From a virus, in the IMG/VR virus record IMGVR_UViG_3300028708_000002, positions 1 through 56,419 of that record: DNA of 56,419 bases; one strand, 5' to 3'. Positions 22,831 through 30,553 of the stretch are shown one piece after another. The notes below the pieces were generated by a model. That model saw only the letters and a list, made by a program, of their open reading frames with translations, had not been told where the DNA came from and did not search any database. The position numbers and the translations under genes were made by a program. Within the stretch, counting starts at the first letter, position 1, and each line of letters opens with the position of its first letter.

Positions 22831-22853
22831 GAGCGAGGCGCTGGGCCTCGCTC
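22831..22853 (-). terminator. Hairpin terminator, 9-bp stem
   Basis: GAGCGAGGC (22831-22839) pairs with GCCTCGCTC (22845-22853), loop 5, immediately beyond the TGA of the SAP/zinc gene. No long T-run follows. Confidence 0.6.
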
Positions 22854-22866
22854 CCACCCGATGGGC

Positions 22867-23598
22867 TCAGGCCAGCTTCTGCAGGATCTCGCTGACGTTC
22901 CGGACGTTCTTGCCGTTGACCTGGGTGACGATCCGGCGACCGGAGTCCGACCACACGCAGACGATACCGGCCTTGCTAAGCTCCAGCATCACGCCGCCGT
23001 CCGTCTCGGTGATCTTCGCGCCGGAGAGGCCGCGAGCCTTGAGGAGCGCCTTGACCTCGGTGGCCTTGGTCGCGCCGTAGGCCTTGATCGTGACGTTGAA
23101 CGTCATGCCGAGTCGCGGGGTGCCTACCCGGACCTTCGCGCCGCTGGCCTTGTTGAGGTTCGGCTGGCAGATCCAGCAGGACTCCATCTCCTGCTTGGTC
23201 TCCGCGATGTAAGCGTCAACCTCGGCCTGCTCGGTGAAGTGGGTGTTCTCCAGCGAGTAGGTGTCGATGTCGTCGTGGCCGTGGTCGCTGTGGGCGTTTT
23301 CCCATCCAGCCTCTTCGTAGCAAAGCTCGCAGGTCATGCCCTCGGCGGTGAGGGGGCTGGCCGGGCGGATCTCGCAGACCGCGCAACGCTTCTTGCCGGT
23401 GGCCTTGGCGGGCTTGGACTCCGGGGTGACGACTGCCTGCCGCTGGTTGTCAATCTCAACCTTCATCGCGTAGAGCTTGTCCAGGAGGTCAGCCTTGCGG
23501 CCGCTCGACATCCCCTTGACCCCAACCTGGCCAGCCAGCTTGCGAAGCTCGACGGTGGTCATGTTCTCCAGGTTAACCTGCATCAGGTCGATGTTCAT
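22867..23598 (-). CDS. SAP domain protein with zinc-binding Cys pairs, 243 aa
   Basis: Residues about 13-45 (MTTVELRKLAGQVGVKGM, GRKADLLDKLYAM) are a SAP-type helix-extension-helix DNA-binding motif. KRCAVCEIRP and MTCELCYEE form one zinc site, and SCWICQPN may add another. The C-terminal 90 residues look like a separate alpha/beta domain. It probably binds DNA; it may alter host chromosome or transcription, which is inference. Confidence 0.7.
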   Translation of the reverse strand: MNIDLMQVNLENMTTVELRKLAGQVGVKGMSSGRKADLLDKLYAMKVEIDNQRQAVVTPESKPAKATGKKRCAVCEIRPASPLTAEGMTCELCYEEAGWENAHSDHGHDDIDTYSLENTHFTEQAEVDAYIAETKQEMESCWICQPNLNKASGAKVRVGTPRLGMTFNVTIKAYGATKATEVKALLKARGLSGAKITETDGGVMLELSKAGIVCVWSDSGRRIVTQVNGKNVRNVSEILQKLA

Positions 23599-23655
23599 TT
23601 CAGTTCCCTTCGTTTCGGGGCTCTCGCCGCCCCTTTCAAGGACAACGCTACTCCA
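23599..23655 (-). promoter_or_regulatory. Hairpin leader and upstream box of SAP/zinc gene
   Basis: GGGGC (23617-23621) pairs with GCCCC (23629-23633); the 7-base loop reads GGCGAGA. GAAGGGAACTGAA precedes the ATG. TGGAGTAGCGTTG, complement of 23643-23655, is the shared box, and TTGCAATAAGAT just upstream is AT-richer and promoter-like. Confidence 0.6.
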
Positions 23656-23676
23656 TCTTATTGCAATTGGCTACAA

Positions 23677-24198
23677 TTACACTCTACCTGCGCAAACAGG
23701 TCCAATGCCGGCCTCGATCGAAATCTCATCGGTGAGCGTCCGGCCGCACACGCAGCAGACGCCATAGAGCTTCCCGAACTGCTGCGCCTCCTCCAGCGTC
23801 ATCCGGTCCTCCGGGCGGAGCTTGAGGATGCCGCCTGGGACGTACTCAAAGTGCCACTCTCCTCTGGGCTCATCGGTCAGGACCTTGGCGTAAAGCCTGC
23901 GGCCGTCGCCACCGGCGCGGTTCCACTGGACCTTCCAGATCTCCCCGGTCGTGCCCTCGTTGTGCGGGTCCTCGATGATGGCCCGGTACATGCCATCCTG
24001 CGTCACCAGCGCCCGGTCAAATCGGAGATCCGTCCCGCTGGATGGGGGAGACGTCCGGATGATCTCAGAGCCATAATCCGTGCGCATCCAATCCGGCTCG
24101 CTCGGACGGGTAGGGGGCCGGTGGGACTCGAAAGCCTGGCACTCGCGCACCTGCGCCACAGTCTCGTGGCGTCCCTCGCAATGTCCGCACTTGATCAT
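23677..24198 (-). CDS. DUF6011 protein with N-terminal Cys/His finger, 173 aa
   Basis: I start at ATG 24196-24198. MIKCGHCEGRHETVAQVREC holds Cys/His ligands of one finger. The C-terminal GVCCVCGRTLTDE and GIGPVCAGRV is the DUF6011 zinc motif found in many actinobacterial and phage proteins. The middle resembles a small beta domain. Role unknown, probably nucleic-acid or protein binding. Confidence 0.75.
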   Translation of the reverse strand: MIKCGHCEGRHETVAQVRECQAFESHRPPTRPSEPDWMRTDYGSEIIRTSPPSSGTDLRFDRALVTQDGMYRAIIEDPHNEGTTGEIWKVQWNRAGGDGRRLYAKVLTDEPRGEWHFEYVPGGILKLRPEDRMTLEEAQQFGKLYGVCCVCGRTLTDEISIEAGIGPVCAGRV

Positions 24199-24359
24199 CT
24201 CACGCCTCCCCGGATTTCGTACTTGGCTAGGCAGCGATCGCAATCGCACTCCACGACGCTCCCGTTAGCGTTAAGCGCGTTACCCTGCGCATCCATCCAC
24301 GGATAGGTCTTCTCTTCGGTCTCCGGGTTGGTTTCCGGCCGAGTCTCTTCGTGCTCCAT
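24195..24359 (-). CDS. Small acidic protein with CxCxxC, 54 aa
   Basis: ATG at 24357-24359 follows GAAGGGAATCAAG. The protein is acidic (EHEETRPETNPETEEK) and ends in ECDCDRCLAKYEIRGG, a compact three-Cys motif. The TGA overlaps the next ATG. It is the first gene of the unit downstream of the late terminator. Confidence 0.6.
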   Translation of the reverse strand: MEHEETRPETNPETEEKTYPWMDAQGNALNANGSVVECDCDRCLAKYEIRGGVR

Positions 24360-24420
24360 CTTGATTCCCTTCTACGGGGAGGTCTCTCGCTCCTCCCTTT
24401 ACGACGCCAATCCTACTCCA
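24360..24420 (-). promoter_or_regulatory. Hairpin leader and upstream box of first early unit
   Basis: GGGAGG (24377-24382) pairs with CCTCCC (24392-24397); the 9-base loop reads AGCGAGAGA. TTGGAGTAGGATTGG is read from the complement strand near 24406-24420. AAAGAATCTTC (complement of 24469-24479) lies about 50 bases farther up, at the same distance as in the leader near 20200. Confidence 0.6.
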
Positions 24421-24491
24421 AGTTTTGACGGGAGGAAAGTCGAGAGCGTTGGATCTACCAGGGGTAACGAAGATTCTTTTGCAAAGAGAAG

Positions 24492-24524
24492 GGGACCGGT
24501 CGGGGCGAGAGTCCGACCGGTCCC
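24492..24524 (-). terminator. Late-operon hairpin, 12-bp stem
   Basis: GGGACCGGTCGG (24492-24503) pairs perfectly with CCGACCGGTCCC (24513-24524). The 9-base loop reads ACTCTCGCC on the minus-strand transcript. It lies about 115 bases past the holin stop in a 280-base gap without any gene, and should end the structural transcript. The loop is complementary to the GGCGAGAG leader loops. Confidence 0.7.
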
Positions 24525-24639
24525 AGAGGAGTCCGCACGTCACGCGAGGAAGGGAACCGCAATCTCAAACGAGACGCTAAGCGTTGTCCTCCACCATCTT
24601 CTCCTGGTTACAAGAGTACGCCGTGCCAGAAAGTTGCGG

Positions 24640-24993
24640 CTAGCGCCTGGCGTAGGCCGGGCGTTTGTCGTTGACCAAGATGTCCTGCGCCGTGTCGGTC
24701 GCGCCGGTGGGCCTCCAGAGCCCGAAATGGACCGCCACTGCGAGGACGAAGTTCACGACCACGTTGTACGCCACCACCGTCCACACGAACGGAGCCCCGG
24801 CCTGGAGCGCCGCGACCCACGCCTGCAGGAACGTCGAGATGGCAGCGAAGAGCAGTAGCAGCACCGCTTTCATGGCCGCTGGCTGGGATCTTTTCGTGAT
24901 CAGCGACACCGCAAGTGGTAGCAGGACCGTGATCACGAGCGACAGGAGCCCGCCCAGGTCCGGCTGGAAGACATAGAACTCAGGTGCGTTCAT
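24640..24993 (-). CDS. Holin, three membrane helices
   Basis: The 117-residue protein has hydrophobic segments LLSLVITVLLPLAVSLI, VLLLLFAAISTFLQAWVAAL and VWTVVAYNVVVNFVLAVAVHFGL, then a polar tail. Size, topology and position next to the lysin fit a phage holin that opens the membrane for the lysin. It is the last gene of the late operon. Confidence 0.8.
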   Translation of the reverse strand: MNAPEFYVFQPDLGGLLSLVITVLLPLAVSLITKRSQPAAMKAVLLLLFAAISTFLQAWVAALQAGAPFVWTVVAYNVVVNFVLAVAVHFGLWRPTGATDTAQDILVNDKRPAYARR

Positions 24994-24995
24994 CT

Positions 24996-25943
24996 TCAGA
25001 CCTCAGGCTTCGGGTAGACCGGAGGCTTGCCAAGAGCCTCCATGATTGCGTTCGCGTGCTCCCGCCCGTCGCGCCAGACCTCGCGGAGCGCGTTCTCAAG
25101 CGCGTACGTCGTGTTGGGCTTCGGCCCAAGGTAGTCCGCGTTGTTGATGGGCGGCTGCGGCACCGGCACCCGGTCGCACGTCAGCACAGACTTGCCGACT
25201 GCGGCCTGGAAAGCCTTGTCGGCCGTGAGCTTCTTGCACACCGCGTCCGCGATTGCCGTGATATCACTGGGCTTCACGTCATCTCCTTCCGTCATGTCGA
25301 GCAGCTGAGCCTTGGTCATCTTGGTAGCGTTGAGATCGACGTTGTTACCGATCCCTCCGGCGTCGCCCTTGGACGTGAACTGGAGGATCGCTGCCGTCTT
25401 CCACCCTCCGTAGTTCGGTGCCCACCATGCAGACGGGATGGTCGCCGCGAGGCTCGCGGGGTTGTCGGCGACGGTGTTGGTGTCGGGCTGCTTCATGTAA
25501 TGCGAGTCCCAGAGGTACGGCGTCACGGCTCCGCCGTCCCACTTCCGCCCCGGTGCGTCCCACCACCACTTGCCCGTGTAGATAGCGAACGGGTGGGCGT
25601 CCGTCCTCGACTCCCAGCGAGCCGCCCACGCCTTCACGTCCGCGTAGGTCGCGGTGTCCTCGCAGTCCAGCTGGATCAGCAGACCGTTCGGGCCGCCCAC
25701 CTTCTCCAGGTTCTTGAGGAACCAGTCGCACTGCGCCGCGCCGGAGCCCTTCTCAATCCAGTGATACGCGCCGGGAATCATCCCGGCCTTGCGGATACGA
25801 CCGATCCACTCCGCAAACCCTGTGGCGTAGAAGGAGGTCCCCTGGGTGCACTTCACGACCGCGAAGGTGTACCCCTGCTTGGGCAGATCCTCGATCTTCA
25901 GGCCCTTCTGGTACTGCGGATGGACATCGACTCCGTATAGCAT
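24996..25943 (-). CDS. Endolysin, GH25 lysozyme family
   Basis: The 315-residue protein begins YGVDVHPQYQK, then VVKCTQGTSFY, IPGAYHWIEKG, LIQLDCEDTATY with the acidic active-site pair, and FAIYTGKWWW, all in the order of GH25 muramidases. About 90 C-terminal residues form a separate region, probably cell-wall binding. It cuts the glycan strands of peptidoglycan at lysis. The lack of a signal peptide fits holin-dependent release. Confidence 0.9.
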   Translation of the reverse strand: MLYGVDVHPQYQKGLKIEDLPKQGYTFAVVKCTQGTSFYATGFAEWIGRIRKAGMIPGAYHWIEKGSGAAQCDWFLKNLEKVGGPNGLLIQLDCEDTATYADVKAWAARWESRTDAHPFAIYTGKWWWDAPGRKWDGGAVTPYLWDSHYMKQPDTNTVADNPASLAATIPSAWWAPNYGGWKTAAILQFTSKGDAGGIGNNVDLNATKMTKAQLLDMTEGDDVKPSDITAIADAVCKKLTADKAFQAAVGKSVLTCDRVPVPQPPINNADYLGPKPNTTYALENALREVWRDGREHANAIMEALGKPPVYPKPEV

Positions 25944-25952
25944 CGAGCCTCC

Positions 25953-26258
25953 TTACGGGAGCACATAGTACTGCTGGGCGAACAGCACCGGATTCAGGAT
26001 CTCGCCCAGCCCGGTGTTGTCCTGACCGGTAATCAGGATGTCGTTGGTGTTGATGACATAGTTGAACGACTCAGGTGCCACCTTGTCCTGGATGGTACGC
26101 CGGACCGTGAGCACACCTGCGATCTCAGAGAACACGCTCCAGACCGTCCCGCCGTTCGCGGTCACGTTCAGACCGTTGATGATCTGGGCGCTGTTCGTCC
26201 CGTTGTACTTCAGGCTCCGCATCTTCGGGACAACCTGAATGACTGGCTCGTTGGCCAT
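25953..26258 (-). CDS. Small probable virion protein, 101 aa
   Basis: Starts MANEPVIQVVPKMRSLKYNG at 26256-26258, overlapping the upstream tail gene by one base. Predicted beta-rich (INGLNVTANGGTVWSVF, FNYVINTNDILITG). It may be a small tail-tip or fibre-associated protein by position. No family is recognised. Confidence 0.6.
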   Translation of the reverse strand: MANEPVIQVVPKMRSLKYNGTNSAQIINGLNVTANGGTVWSVFSEIAGVLTVRRTIQDKVAPESFNYVINTNDILITGQDNTGLGEILNPVLFAQQYYVLP

Positions 26259-27307
26259 TACGCGACCCTCTCTGCAGCGACGATGTATGCGGTCAGGGTA
26301 TTCGCAGCGTTCGACGTTCCCCATTGGGCAGTTATCACGAGGTCCCGAGACGCTGTGGTGTCAACGGTAATCGCTGCCGATCCACCGTCCATAATCGTTT
26401 GGGTCGCTGCAGACGGGGCTGCGCCTGCGATCGTCAGGGTCTGCGTCACCATCTGCACACCCCGGATCGTACCTGCCGCACCGATTGTGATACACGAGAC
26501 GAGCAGGTCAACCTCAAAGTTCTTGTTGGTAACACCAGAGGATGAGGTGAGCGTTCCGCTGGATGCGATGGCGGTACCGGCGACGCCGGAGATCCGCGAC
26601 CGGAAGGTCATTGTGGGGGTGGTGGCCGTGAGAACGCCCGCCGTGCCCCTGATACGGATCCGATAGATCGCGCCCACTGCCATGTCGTTCGCGGGGATCG
26701 TGAGCGTTCCGATCACCGTCTCTGCAGCTGTTCCGGCCACAGTCGTGACAGCACTGAACTGGTTGTTGTAGCGCCGCGTCCCGAGGAAGAGTCGGCCGTT
26801 GATGGTGTGGTCAGTCTGGACGATTAGCGCCGTGTCCGTCTTCAGTGTGCCGACCGCACTCCGGTAGAACGCTGTGTCAGTCGCCGCAGCCCCGCCCGGT
26901 CCCCACTCGATCCGACCGTCAATCCTCATGAGGGAACTCACCTGCGCGTCGCCGGTCTTGTAGAACTCCAGCGCGTTCACCGTCGCCGGAGTCCGGTTCA
27001 TGGTGATGCGGTCGCGCATGATCGTCTGTGCACCGAGGTCCTGGATGGCACCGAACTGTGCGGTCCCAACAAGAGCCTGGATCCAGGCCGCCCCGTTCCA
27101 GATGTAATACTTGCTGGTGTCGGTCTCGCGGATACCCTGCCCGTTGTACGGGCTGCCTGGTCGTGTGCCCGAGGTACAAGCGACCCAGCCCACCTTGGCG
27201 TCTAGGTTGTCGGCGTTGTTGTTGATGTCAGTGACAACGCTGACATTGTCAATGCCAGTGGCGTCTGGCTTATAGAGCGCCAACCTTGTGGTCGTAGTCC
27301 CTGGCAT
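26258..27307 (-). CDS. Minor tail or fibre protein, 349 aa
   Basis: The N-terminal LALYKPDATGIDNVSVVTDI, followed by a Trp/Gly region (YYIWNGAAWIQALVG), is common in tail-fibre proteins of actinophages. The rest is Thr/Ala/Gly-rich and beta-like. Position between the large tail protein and the lysin fits host recognition. Confidence 0.7.
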   Translation of the reverse strand: MPGTTTTRLALYKPDATGIDNVSVVTDINNNADNLDAKVGWVACTSGTRPGSPYNGQGIRETDTSKYYIWNGAAWIQALVGTAQFGAIQDLGAQTIMRDRITMNRTPATVNALEFYKTGDAQVSSLMRIDGRIEWGPGGAAATDTAFYRSAVGTLKTDTALIVQTDHTINGRLFLGTRRYNNQFSAVTTVAGTAAETVIGTLTIPANDMAVGAIYRIRIRGTAGVLTATTPTMTFRSRISGVAGTAIASSGTLTSSSGVTNKNFEVDLLVSCITIGAAGTIRGVQMVTQTLTIAGAAPSAATQTIMDGGSAAITVDTTASRDLVITAQWGTSNAANTLTAYIVAAERVA

Positions 27308-27316
27308 TGTTGCTCC

Positions 27317-30300
27317 TTACGAATATGAGAAGGTGAGCTTTATGTAGGCGAACTCAGCGCTGGCGATTCCGGCGTACACATTCGCTCCGGTCGGAGCGGG
27401 GCCAACAGCGATCCCCTTTGACACCCCTGATTTGAACTCATTGCCGATCGTCGTGCCTAGCTCGACGGAGCGCGTTGCCCCCTCCGGCCAACTGGGGCTC
27501 TGCACGCGGTTCTGGTTGACACGGGCATCGTCCCAGGTATCAGTGAAGGGTCCGTAGTCATGCGTCCCAAGCACAGCCGTGCCGCTGTTGCCATACCAGT
27601 TCCAGTAGTTCAGGGTGAGCTTGCAAGATAGCAGGGTCTTCCCAGCAAGATCCGACTGAATCCTGTTGTAGTCGAATCCAGCCAGTCCGGCGTACTGCGC
27701 GCCGTCCGACTGCCCGAGGTTGCCGCTGTCCGAGGACTGCCCAGCAGAGTTGTATGAGTACGCCCAGATTGCGTTGTACGTCAACGTGTTCCCGTACACC
27801 GGATCGATCGGCGTTCCGCTGCCATCATTGATGATCCCGGTATTCAGGAAGAGATCGAGTGGCCCCATGTCCTCGACCCAGAAGAACGAAGGTCCGGATG
27901 GTCCATCTAGCTTGCCGGTCCCGATTACCGCAAAGAAGGTCCAGAGGAGTCTGTGTAGCCCCACCGTGAAGTCCGACTTCAGCCAGGTGCCCGTGAGGGT
28001 TGAGTTGACACCGGCACTCTGTGTGGCCGGGAAAGCGTTGGTGCCGATAGAAGTGCTGGATACCGTGGGCTGCGACGCACCGCCGTCGCGGAGACGGAAG
28101 GTGTACCGCTCGTTAACCGCCGCGCTCGTGGAGTCCATGTCGCCGAAGCAGACCACGCGATACATCCGATTGGCCTCGGCAACGAACGCCAGCTCCATAT
28201 ACCCCAGCTCAACGTTCGGGGCAGAGTTTAGCACCAACACACTGCTCTGCCCCCATGCGATGATCCCTTTAGGACGTTTGTTGATAACGTCCGCGACAAT
28301 GTCGACGCCACCGATGAAGGATCTGTCTACATAGGAGTCCTTGGCGACGACAACGCCCGTGGAGTCGATCCGGGCCAAGGTGTGCAGCCCGTCGCCGAAC
28401 GCCACGAAGTCCCCGGAGGAGAGCGGGTCGGCGCTGATGGCAACCGTCTGTAGGCCAGCAGCGTTGTAAGCCTGGATCCCCAGAGAGTTGAGCTCAACGC
28501 GCTGGCCCATCGCTGCGGTTTTGATGGCCGCCGCAACGATCCAGTCTGAGGTGATCGTTCCGGCAGTAACCTTGCTGACCGAGAGGTCGCTCACGTGCTG
28601 ATTGTCGATCAGCAGGATGCTGGCCTGCACAGCCGTGCTCGCTCCGGACTTGTTGCCCTGCCTGTCGACAGCGATGACCTTGACCCAGACGTCGGCAGTG
28701 TTCTCCAGCTGGAATGTTGCCACGACTGGGATCCGGCCGATCAGGTTGCTCTCGTTGGCAGGTATCCGCCCCACGAGGCTGGTGCTGTCAGGGAAGAAGA
28801 ATGTGGAGCCTACATGCACCTCAAGGTGGTTAAGGTCCGGCTCCAGGTTGAACGTGCCGCCCGAGGACTTGCCGAGGAGGTGAACGACCTGGATCCCGAG
28901 CCGCGACGCGGCAACGGTAGGCGCAGCCGGGACGCTCGGAGCGAGCACGTCTCCCGTGGTCGTTATCGTCAGGATAGACGACCAGGCTCCGACATTGGGC
29001 GGGTTGGCGGTGTCGACGGCACGGATGCGGAACTCATACTCAACCGCAACAGATAGCTCCTGGATCAGTGCCACCGTCTGGTCGAACGGGACCATGACGG
29101 TGTTCCAGTTGTCGCCGGTGTTGGCGTCGTTGGAGAGCGGACGGCCCCACGTCTGCAACTGGTTCCAGTGAAACAGGCTCGCCTGGTTCCAGGTGATGGG
29201 ATAGGAGTACGCCTGTGTGACACGGTACTGGATCTCATAGTGGTCTCCGTCGACGATGGTGGATGCGTCGACGTTGAGCGGCTGCGTCCATGTAAGCTGG
29301 ACGGCCGCCTTGAGGTCATTGATCGCCGAGGACTGGTAGGCCGCTGTGGAGTACGCGCCGAACACGACCTGTGCTGGCACCGTCGCATCCGCCCCGGCGC
29401 TAGGAGCGTTGACGCGAACACCGATCGGCTCGCCTGCGATGCCGGTGAGGTTGCGGGAGAAGTCCCCCACCACAACCGTCGTGTCCCCGCCCTCCGGCTC
29501 ATAGTAGCGCGACAGGTCCGTCCAGACGCCGTTCACGTCGCGGTAGGCGACCGTCCAGCCGGGCGGGATCGGGTAGCTCAGCTCAATACACCGGAGCGCG
29601 ATCGGGTTGATTGGCTCGCCACGCCACGGGATCTCATTGGCGACGTCAAAAAAACCGCTTTCCTTGTCCCAGATGTACAGGTAGTCGCCTACCACGAGGT
29701 CGCCCTTGACGTCATAGGCGTCGGTCGACAGCGTGACGTTCGCTCGGGCGGCCTGGAACCGGTTCAGCTGCAGCTGCGCGCGGGCAGTCGCGTTCGTGGG
29801 GTCCGTCTCGGACTCCGAGACGAGACGGGTCAGCTTGACGGTGTTGTTGTGGATGTCCTTGTACGGCACCACAGCCGCGTTGGCCGCGCCGGTCGAGATC
29901 GAGACGCCTTCGCCCTCGGCGAGGACGACCACGCGGGTGGTGTAGTCCTCGACATCAGACGCCAGCCGCATCTGGCCGGGCAGCGCCCGCATCCCCATCT
30001 CCCTGCCATCCTGCCGACGGACAAGGAGCGTCTGCGGAACGGTCCGGTACAGCTGCGCGACTGTGCCGGCATCTAGCTTCCCGTCACCCGTCACCCGCCA
30101 CTCGCCGGTGAACAGCGAGGTCACATAGTCCAGCGCGTCCCGAGGGCTCTGCCACTGGAACGTTTGCGTGATGGTCCCGGCAATCGCGTTGATAGTCCCG
30201 GCCGTCACGGAGCCGCTGGGCGGGAGGAGCGCCGCGACCGAGGCAGCGAACGTCTGGGCCGTCAGCACCACCGCCGTCTCGAATACATCCCCCTTGCCAT

Positions 30301-30553
30301 CCTCATCGCCAAGCCAGAACGCCATCCCGCAGCCGCCGATGGTGTAGTCCTCGCTCAGGTCCCGGACCCTCAGCACGCCAACGTATCGAGCGACCGGCAG
30401 CGCCGCGTCGGTGAGACCCTCGGCGATGACCTCGCCCGGCCACATGGCAACGTGGCCGAAGTATGAGAGCGTGTCCAGCACAACCTGCGGGGTCTCCTTC
30501 TTGAGCCGGAGACCCCAGGAGCCCAGTGCCTGCTTGACTTCATTAACGCTCAA
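27317..30553 (-). CDS. Large minor tail protein with fibronectin-type domains, 1078 aa
   Basis: The N-terminal 350 residues look like a tail-tip hub domain. The middle shows FN3-like repeats (YEIQYRV, YEFRIRAVDTAN). The C-terminal 300 residues are beta-rich (CKLTLNYWNWYGNSG, FAYIKLTFSYS), as in receptor-binding ends. Order after the tape measure and distal tail protein supports a tip or receptor-binding role. Start MSVNEVKQALGSWG overlaps the preceding gene by 4 bases. Confidence 0.78.
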   Translation of the reverse strand: MSVNEVKQALGSWGLRLKKETPQVVLDTLSYFGHVAMWPGEVIAEGLTDAALPVARYVGVLRVRDLSEDYTIGGCGMAFWLGDEDGKGDVFETAVVLTAQTFAASVAALLPPSGSVTAGTINAIAGTITQTFQWQSPRDALDYVTSLFTGEWRVTGDGKLDAGTVAQLYRTVPQTLLVRRQDGREMGMRALPGQMRLASDVEDYTTRVVVLAEGEGVSISTGAANAAVVPYKDIHNNTVKLTRLVSESETDPTNATARAQLQLNRFQAARANVTLSTDAYDVKGDLVVGDYLYIWDKESGFFDVANEIPWRGEPINPIALRCIELSYPIPPGWTVAYRDVNGVWTDLSRYYEPEGGDTTVVVGDFSRNLTGIAGEPIGVRVNAPSAGADATVPAQVVFGAYSTAAYQSSAINDLKAAVQLTWTQPLNVDASTIVDGDHYEIQYRVTQAYSYPITWNQASLFHWNQLQTWGRPLSNDANTGDNWNTVMVPFDQTVALIQELSVAVEYEFRIRAVDTANPPNVGAWSSILTITTTGDVLAPSVPAAPTVAASRLGIQVVHLLGKSSGGTFNLEPDLNHLEVHVGSTFFFPDSTSLVGRIPANESNLIGRIPVVATFQLENTADVWVKVIAVDRQGNKSGASTAVQASILLIDNQHVSDLSVSKVTAGTITSDWIVAAAIKTAAMGQRVELNSLGIQAYNAAGLQTVAISADPLSSGDFVAFGDGLHTLARIDSTGVVVAKDSYVDRSFIGGVDIVADVINKRPKGIIAWGQSSVLVLNSAPNVELGYMELAFVAEANRMYRVVCFGDMDSTSAAVNERYTFRLRDGGASQPTVSSTSIGTNAFPATQSAGVNSTLTGTWLKSDFTVGLHRLLWTFFAVIGTGKLDGPSGPSFFWVEDMGPLDLFLNTGIINDGSGTPIDPVYGNTLTYNAIWAYSYNSAGQSSDSGNLGQSDGAQYAGLAGFDYNRIQSDLAGKTLLSCKLTLNYWNWYGNSGTAVLGTHDYGPFTDTWDDARVNQNRVQSPSWPEGATRSVELGTTIGNEFKSGVSKGIAVGPAPTGANVYAGIASAEFAYIKLTFSYS

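Noticed and set aside
22861-24306. 481-codon plus-strand frame
   Set aside because: Antisense to SAP/zinc and DUF6011 genes with clear motifs; composition is that of a shadow frame.
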